NCBI GenBank assembly: GCA_039654915.1 | Contig: CM077593.1 | Location: 113,571,413 to 113,635,412 of the forward strand | Direction: 5' to 3' | From: Aquilaria yunnanensis | Taxonomy: Eukaryota > Streptophyta > Magnoliopsida > Malvales > Thymelaeaceae | DNA length: 64,000 nt | Shown: in pieces, positions 58,120 to 64,000 of the stretch | Numbering within the stretch: position 1 is the stretch's first letter | Layout of the letters: every line of letters begins with the position of its first letter | The notes under the pieces: model-generated | Seen by the model: only the letters and a program-made list of their open reading frames with translations | Databases searched by the model: none | Told to the model about the DNA's origin: nothing | Translations under genes and position numbers: made by a program

Positions 58120-58335
58120 CCCCATTCGAAGCAGAGGTGTGGGCCTTGCAAGATGGTCTTCAGCTAGCTACCATGATGGAGTTCATTATGTTGGAAGTAG
58201 AAATGGACTTCCAGGCTGTGATCCAAAATTTAGACTAACACCAGTCGTGTTTGATCACAGATTACTGTTCAGGCCGCTGCAGATCTGAGGCTCCAAAGCA
58301 TTTATGGAGAGGGGAATCAAGCAGCAGATCATCAC
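58120..58335 (+). pseudogene. LINE-type RNase H fragment
   Basis: The plus strand reads EAEVWALQDGLQLATMMEFI then MLEVEMDFQAVI, and after a frame change VFDHRLLFRPLQI and a further piece. Plant LINE (non-LTR retrotransposon) RNase H domains have EAE.WALRDGL.LA...G...LEVE.DS..V followed by a CR.LL segment. The catalytic Glu of EAE.WAL and the Asp of VEMD are recognisable; stops and a frameshift mark it as a relic. No reverse transcriptase is seen nearby. Confidence 0.6.
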
Positions 58336-59467
58336 TTTAGGACTGTTCTCATGTTCTAGATTGGTGTCTTCTCTCGATCTCCATTTCAACCCAAATCTCC
58401 ATTTAAAGTGAATAAATTTCCAAGATTTCAGTATCGGCAAACAAGTTGAAAGGTATGTTCTTGTTGATCAAACTAAAGTTTATCAGCCTGTTCTTGCCTA
58501 TACATTCCTAAATCTAGGTAATGTGAAGCAAGATGAATAATAGAACCATGAATATGTTGCTTTATTAAATGAGACAGTGATGATAACAAGCAGCCTCTGA
58601 CCCTCAGGACTCAGCAAACTGTGACTGAACAATCAGGTTTGCTCTCGCCTAAAAGGACTTGCATGACAAGTTTTGGGCTCATGGCAGTTGGGACATATCC
58701 ACCAAGGTGATACTGCCAAAGTAAAATCAGTATCTTACTGAAGTAGCAAACTAGTGCAGTGGCCAGTGTCGTATTGACTTGAGTGTTTAGGCACCAGCTA
58801 GACTAGAGATTGAACTAGTGTTTCATGTATGTCTGCAATGGTTCTACTATGGTAGGCCATACTCTAACCTACAGAAGAGTTCTCTTGGCGAGAGCAGCCT
58901 ACATGTTTCATTTGAGTCTTCTATCACAATTGCTTTGTTTAGAATATGAAGTTCTAAAGGTTTCTTTCCGTTTATGTTTTATGCGTATTTTTACTTATGT
59001 TTTCCCTTGGTAAATCTTTGGCTTCTGATATTGCTTGCAGGAAAGGCTACCACATTGCAGCACTTACTCAAGTATTCTTATACAGGACATGTCTTCACCA
59101 GACATTCGTGAAGAAAGAAATTTGAGACCCGCTATGGTTTCTCTCGTGTCAAAAAGAAGCTGGTGGCTAGTGAGCCTCTGCATTTATCTCGGATTTTTAT
59201 CATATGTGAGGATGAAAGATAGGAGAAGCTTGTGAATGGGATCACTTCTGAGGGAGTCGACGGGAACATTTCTGGTATCAATAATGGCACATTACTATGG
59301 ATATAGGTTTCTCGAACAGTGGAGCACAAACTATAACTTAAACAGTAAGTTATTTGTGCAGATTATCTTCAACATTTAATGATCAGTAAATCAATTGTAT
59401 GAATTATATATCTCAGTATCCCATTCTACGTACTAAAGTTGTAATGCGAATATAACATACGGTTTAT
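58336..59467. other. Intergenic region 3' of the YJU2 gene
   Basis: No gene is supported. The portion adjoining 59467 would include the 3' UTR of the minus-strand YJU2 gene. Short plus frames at 58825-59013 and 59035-59235 have no recognisable homology. Confidence 0.4.
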
Positions 59468-60397
59468 TCATTGATCATCATCACTCCCATACTGGCAAAG
59501 TGATTGGAGCCCAATGCCCTCTTCCTGCTTTTCCTTCTCTCCTGATGTTGCCGGAAGTTCATTGCCAGCAGATTTTTTGATGACCGAGATCCTAACCATG
59601 GGCCTGTAGCAAACCTTTGCATTAACTTTACCACCATCAGCAGCACTGGCTTCGGCCAAAGAATCTGTTGGCTTATTACTTGCGTTATCCTGAGAGACGC
59701 TCCTTGTCTTCAAATTAGCCCTCGACTCTAGATTGTCATCAATCAACTTGTCATCAGAAACCCTTCGAACAATTACCTCTCGGCTCTGAAATATTGCCTT
59801 GATAACTGCTTCATCCTCTTCGAATTCAGCCTTCTTACCCTTCTCCGCAGCAGCGCGTCGTTGCAAGGCCTCAAGCATCGCATCTACACTCACCTTCGCG
59901 TGCCTAGACTTCAAGGATTCGATCTCATCAAGAGCAGCGAGAATGTCTAATTCCCTCTTGGAATCCCTGGTCCTATTCTCTAACGATTTCATGGCATCCC
60001 CCATCTCTTCTGTTTCTCTTTTCCGCTTCTGCTTGTCGGCTTCCTCGTCTTTGGCACGCCAGGGCTCGAAGTTTCGGGTTGCACCAGTCTCGACTGCGTA
60101 ATCTGAGTTTCCCGGATCAGTCTTGAACGTGATCTCACTGGAGCAGTGTTTGCATTTGATGTAGAAACGGTATATTTGTATGGTTCCTAGATGCTTCTCG
60201 CCAACTGCATCTTCCTTGCGAGAATTGAACTTGGTTCCTCTGGACATGTAATTTCCACAGGTGTTGCATCGGATGCTCATCGCAAGCATATTTCGGATCT
60301 TCTTCTGTTGGTTATTTGGTCTTCTTCTCATCTTTCGGATCTTCAATGGGTCGATATCCGGCGGAATGTGCTTGTTCAGTACCTTACGTTCTCCCAT
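59468..60397 (-). CDS. YJU2/CWC16-family splicing factor (CCDC94-like), intronless
   Basis: 309 residues in one exon. The family N-terminus MGERKVLNKHIPPDIDPLKI is followed by the zinc-binding core with paired cysteines at 44/47 (CNTC) and 82/85 (CKHC). The stretches GTKFNSRKEDAVGEKHLGTI, TFKTDPGNSDYAVETGATRN and FEPWR are also present. Downstream is a long charged helical region (about 112-200) and a low-complexity tail. YJU2 is a step-one splicing factor that joins the activated spliceosome with the Prp19-associated complex and acts in the nucleus before the first transesterification. Residues 20-45 include KMRRRPNNQQKKIRNMLAM, so this could be a diverged paralogue. The absence of introns leaves open a retrocopy origin. 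It is arranged head-to-head with the gene at 60874. Confidence 0.92.
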   Translation of the reverse strand: MGERKVLNKHIPPDIDPLKIRKMRRRPNNQQKKIRNMLAMSIRCNTCGNYMSRGTKFNSRKEDAVGEKHLGTIQIYRFYIKCKHCSSEITFKTDPGNSDYAVETGATRNFEPWRAKDEEADKQKRKRETEEMGDAMKSLENRTRDSKRELDILAALDEIESLKSRHAKVSVDAMLEALQRRAAAEKGKKAEFEEDEAVIKAIFQSREVIVRRVSDDKLIDDNLESRANLKTRSVSQDNASNKPTDSLAEASAADGGKVNAKVCYRPMVRISVIKKSAGNELPATSGEKEKQEEGIGLQSLCQYGSDDDQ

Positions 60398-60873
60398 CTG
60401 TGCCGGTCCTCGTCAATGAATGAGGAACAAGAAGGCTTGTCAATGGCGTCGATGGTGGCTTAGAAATCAATACTCGAGAAAAAACCACAACCTCCTGTGC
60501 TCTGTTCGAAAAACCTACTGCCCAAAACCTTCTTCTGTATCGAACCCTAAGCCGATTATCGTATTTATACAGACGATTGCGTCAGAAGCAATCATAGAAT
60601 CCCACTTTAAGCAGCAGTACGAAATCGTACCAAATACGGTGTAGAAACAATCAATAACTAGATATTATATTATAGACATAGGTCTAATTAGACATAGGAG
60701 CCCAAGTATTCACTGCCGCCCAAGCCCACGACCCGGCCTACTTCAAAACTGAAATTACAATTTTACCCACGCTTTAAAACTGTTTCGCAAAACTCTGCGA
60801 ATTCAAATTGCACGCTTCCCGTAACTCGTCTCATGCAACTGTTCACTTCTCTCCTCCGCAATTGAAAACCGCC
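60398..60873. promoter_or_regulatory. 476-bp divergent promoter region
   Basis: This lies between the start codons of the minus-strand YJU2 gene and the plus-strand gene at 60874. It includes the second copy of the 100-bp repeat (60559-60658) near its middle. No convincing TATA box was placed. An AT-rich segment (TAGATATTATATTATAGACA) follows the repeat directly. Confidence 0.5.
60559..60658. repeat. 100-bp perfect dispersed repeat, copy B
   Basis: Identical over its 100 bases to 25870-25969 and in the same orientation; the flanks are unrelated. Relative to the YJU2 start it lies 162-261 bp upstream, and it is 216-315 bp upstream of the divergent gene's start. No clear target duplication is seen here. 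The folding features are described under copy A. Confidence 0.9.
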
Positions 60874-63800
60874 ATGGCTGATAATCGAAAGCTCGTCGCG
60901 CTTCCCGCTACAGAAGACGACTACTACGGCGATTTCACAGAGAAACAGCAAGAAAGGTAGACCTTCGGACATTTCACCGCCGTCCTCTAGCTTTTTATTG
61001 TACGTTTTCAGTTCCGGCAACTCGCCGGTGTTCTCTAGCTTTTTATAGTGCGTTTTAAGTTCCGGCAACACATCGGAACGCCGGCCACGCACCGGATAGC
61101 CTTTTCTACTTCTCTACGTTTCCTCTTCGAACCTCATTATCGATTCATTTCTGACAATTTTACTTAATCAAAACCTAACTTATAATCTGACAATTTCAGG
61201 CGAGATCAAGAGAAACCAGCGACAAGCAAGCAAAAACAACATCCAACACATGCTTCTGAAACTGAACCAAAACAAAAGAGGTAAAACACAAATATTACTG
61301 TACAATCTGAGATTTCTTCTGAGTATTCTCGTTCTCTGTGCAGACAAAAAATAAAACTCACCGTTAAACCGCCACCGTTCTTGAACAAGATTTGAAACTC
61401 CCCTTCATAAGCAACCTAAATATACTCTTCTATCATATAGACACTATGGCTTCTTGTAGTAGACACATTATGTAGCGCATAATAGACACTATTACTTATT
61501 GATGTAGACACGTTGTGTAGCTAGTGCACACACTTTTCATGCATATACTGAAATCAGTTTACAAAACTACTGAACACAGTTGCATGTGTTGCAATATTGG
61601 AGGATGAATTACTAGCTTGTCAGAACTCATTACATCTTTGCTGTTTGTTTGTATATGAGCAATGATACCGGCATAGTTTGGAGCAACACATTAGAGCTAC
61701 TGATATTGTGGTTTCTTGGTTAAGCGTGATACAGCACAGGAGGCTTTCTGAAACTTCAGTTATGTTGCTTTTGCTTTCAGTAACAAATTGGGACAGTATA
61801 TTTTTTTTGATACTCAGAACAGTGTTTTCAAACATAACAGACATGGTAAACCTCTTCATTGTCCAATTTTAATCTCAGTTAAGTTACCTACTTTGTTTTC
61901 TTTTAACATGAAAAATCTAATGTGCATCTTATCCCTTATGTTTATGTCTATTTGTATTTGAATACTACCCTTCATGTCATAAAGTTTCATATAGACACTT
62001 TTGTTTCTTGTAGTAGACACATTATGTAGCGCATGAAAACATTTTCTTTTTGGTTGTTCACACAGACAAAACACGAGGCAACAGACATCAACTCGAGAAA
62101 AGCCAAGTCCAGCAAAGCCTATAATTTACAGAAGAAGACAAGACACTGCACAAGCACCTCAATCTAAGCAGAATGATGCCGCAAAGCATAAGAAACAGCA
62201 TCACACAGGCTCTGCAAATAAACCTAACCCCCCAGCAAAGAAAGCACAAAAGGAAGAGCCAAGCCCTGCAAAGAAACCTAACCCCCCAGTAAGAAAAGAA
62301 GGCAAACAGAATGCCAGCCCTTCAACCTCAAAGCGGTATATACTATTCACAATGCATTTTCACATTATGCTTATTTTTTTAATGCAAAAAGTGTGTACTG
62401 CTTCTGTATACTCTGTCTATTGATTCTGTGTATACTCTGTATACTGGTTATTTCTTTACTGGTTGTTTTCTTTTCTGGAAAAGTGTGTACATTAGTTCTC
62501 AATAATCTGTCCATTATTTATCTATTAAGTGTATATTCTATCTCATAATTTTTTTGGTCAATTATTTACTGCAAATTTGTGAACTGGTTCATTCCCTTAC
62601 TGGAAAATGTGTCTACTTGTTATACATAATATGTCTGTTGGCACTTTATCAAATGTCTATTGGTTCTCTGTGAACTCATTGTAGAAAAGTGTCTACTGGT
62701 TCATTTCTTTTCTCAAAAAGTGTCTACTGTTTCTCAATAATCTGTCTATTATTTATCTATCAAGTGTTTACTTGAAAAGTGTCTCATATTACATTACTTT
62801 TCTGGTCATTTATTTTCGAAAAAATTGTCCACTGGTTCATTCCCTTACTGGAAAATGTGTCTACTTGTTATACATAATATGTCTGTTGGAACTCTATCAA
62901 ATGTCTATTGGTTATCTGTGAACTCTTTCTGGAAAAGTGTTTACTGGTTCATTTCTTTTCTGAGAAAGTGTCTACTGTTTCTCAACAATGTGTCTACTTG
63001 TTATACGTAATATGTCCATTGCCTCACTAACAAATGTCTATCATTACTGTATTAAATTTTTTTAACTACTGAAACGTAACATTTCATTGCAGCATAATGT
63101 ATAGAACACGGTGCAACCCTGGACAGCTTAGGCAGACAATGGATTTACTCTCCACTAGTACAGAGCATGTTAATGCAATCAAAGAGCTTGGATTTGGATC
63201 GCTGTTCAACATAACATACACCAGGCTTTTCCCAAACCTAGTACAATGGCTAGTGGAACATTTTAACCCGGATGACACAACCTTGCGCATATCCAAACAT
63301 TCAACCATCAAGATAACGGCTGAAGATGTGCATAATGTGTTAGGGATTCCCATTGGTCCAAGGGTGGTTGATGAACACCCTTATTCTCGTGCAAATGACC
63401 CGGAACTTCGACAGTGGAGAATGCAGCATGGGAAGGAAAATGGACCATTGACAAGTCAAGTTTCAAGCATAGTGATTAACTCATCAAAGGCAGATCAAGA
63501 TTTCAAGCTTCACTTTGTCATCTACATAGTCACAAAGCTGCTTGTACCATCCAATAGATCCAGCTGCAATTGGAGAGTTCATAAAGCATTGAAGGATCTT
63601 TCTGCATGCCATCAGCTGAACTTCTGTGCCTACACCTTGAACACACTTGCTACGCAAATTAGCAAGTACAAAGAAGACCCTGTCAACAACCAATGCATTG
63701 GTGTATGCCTCTACTTCCTACAGGTAAATGTGTCATGTTTATTTGTCAACAACTTTCATACTAACAACTTTCATACTAACTGGTCTTAAATGTGCAGATG

Positions 63801-64000
63801 TTTTATCTCGATTGGGTAATGTTCAGGGGAAAAACTCTTGTCACTAGAGTTTTCCCATCAATCACAGGTTGGACAAATGATATTGTCCTCAGAAGATTAA
63901 ATGAAGAGAGAAGTCAAGGTGGATTTGGCAGAGGACAAATACTATCAGCCAATCTTCCTTCTGCTGATACTCCAAAAGCTGATGCTCCAAAAGTACCAAA
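60874..64000 (+). CDS. Plant-mobile-domain-like / transposon-derived protein gene, 5' part (five exons, continues past window)
   Basis: Exons 60874-60956, 61200-61280, 62066-62335, 63093-63723 and 63798 to beyond 64000 join with GT-AG introns and keep one frame. The start is MADNRKLVALPATEDDYYGD in a GCCATGG context. Exons 2-3 encode a Lys/Gln/Pro-rich disordered linker with repeated PAKKPNPP-type motifs, probably nuclear. Exon 4 encodes the folded part: a MYRTRCNPGQLRQTM opening, a GFGSLFNITYTRLFPNLVQW segment, EHFNPDDTTLRI, and IKITAEDVHNVLGIPIG, which resembles the plant mobile domain family. That domain also occurs in transposons and in proteins fused to Ulp1-like proteases. Exon 5 continues with FRGKTLVTRVFPSITGWTND. 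Whether this is a host gene or part of a Mutator-like element is not decided by the window. The promoter region is shared with YJU2. Confidence 0.7.
61437..62040 (+). repeat. TAGACAC-word repeats in intron 2
   Basis: The block CTTGTAGTAGACACATTATG (then TAGCGCAT) occurs twice, near 61454 and 62008. Isolated TAGACAC or GTAGACAC words lie at about 61437, 61487, 61512 and 61993. Their reverse complement (GTGTCTA) is the dominant word of intron 3. Confidence 0.75.
62583..62995 (+). repeat. ~160-bp direct duplication in intron 3
   Basis: The block starting ACTGGTTCATTCCCTTACTG at 62583 (with a one-base difference) recurs at 62831, offset by 248 bp. The two run in parallel through GTGTCTACTTGTTATACATA, TGTCTATTGGTT and GTGTCTACTGTTTCTCAA to about 62746 and 62990. 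Many extra copies of GTGTCTACT and TCTATT words fill the rest of the intron. Confidence 0.8.

Noticed and set aside
59799..60101. Plus-strand 100-codon frame
   Set aside because: It lies antisense inside the YJU2 coding sequence and has no homology.
1..64000. CRISPR arrays, bacterial-type operons, rRNA or intact tRNA genes
   Set aside because: No spaced direct-repeat arrays, no prokaryotic gene organisation, and no rRNA or tRNA sequence recognised on either strand.

Overview
This window is nuclear DNA from a flowering plant, most likely a eudicot. It is AT-rich with long gene-poor stretches, has GT-AG introns, and carries plant-specific families: a VQ-motif protein, a Raf-like MAPKKK with the GTYRWMAPE signature, and a plant-mobile-domain-type protein. 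Ty1/copia and Ty3/gypsy elements both use an initiator-Met tRNA primer site, and Stowaway-type MITEs are present. I cannot name the species from sequence alone.

Layout. About 1-5 kb is intergenic with a GC-rich island, a 17-base G run and AT-rich foldback sequence. A single-exon VQ gene lies on the minus strand at 4962-5693. Two related Stowaway-like MITEs in opposite orientation sit at 8.8-9.7 kb, followed by an unidentified minus-strand gene relic (about 10-12 kb). A complete but heavily decayed copia element occupies 13824-20939. It has a TATTC target duplication and an unrelated 842-bp insertion inside its pol gene. A three-exon Raf-like protein kinase gene is at 23105-25345 (minus). Relics of a Mutator-type transposase N-terminus and a GRF-type zinc finger follow at 27.5-28.0 kb.

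The centre of the window is dominated by a 9,843-bp chromodomain-bearing gypsy element (36630-46472, minus orientation). It has two 2,510-bp LTRs that I found to differ at only about eight positions, and a perfect CGCGG target duplication. It is therefore young, yet its polyprotein carries three in-frame stops. Fragments of an L-type lectin receptor-like kinase lie on either side of it (34.1-34.3 and 47.3-47.5 kb, both minus). This suggests an old pseudogene broken up by later insertions.

The right third holds a cysteine-rich peptide exon (50965-51279), a large imperfect palindrome made of facing ~160-bp tandem repeats (about 51.93-53.70 kb), and a possible MITE built on a GCAGTATAC-like word. 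It also holds a four-helix membrane protein gene (56377-56850, plus), a LINE RNase H relic, an intronless YJU2/CWC16 splicing-factor gene (59468-60397, minus) and, diverging from it, the first five exons of a plant-mobile-domain-like gene (60874 to beyond 64000, plus).

The most unusual signal is a 100-bp sequence present twice with no visible mismatch, 34.7 kb apart (25870-25969 and 60559-60658). Each copy lies just upstream of a minus-strand gene (the kinase and the YJU2 gene). It can be drawn as a three-way-junction fold closed by a perfect 7-bp stem, and its flanks are unrelated. The second most unusual signal is the inverted array of tandem repeats at 52-53.7 kb, which could be transcribed into a long hairpin.
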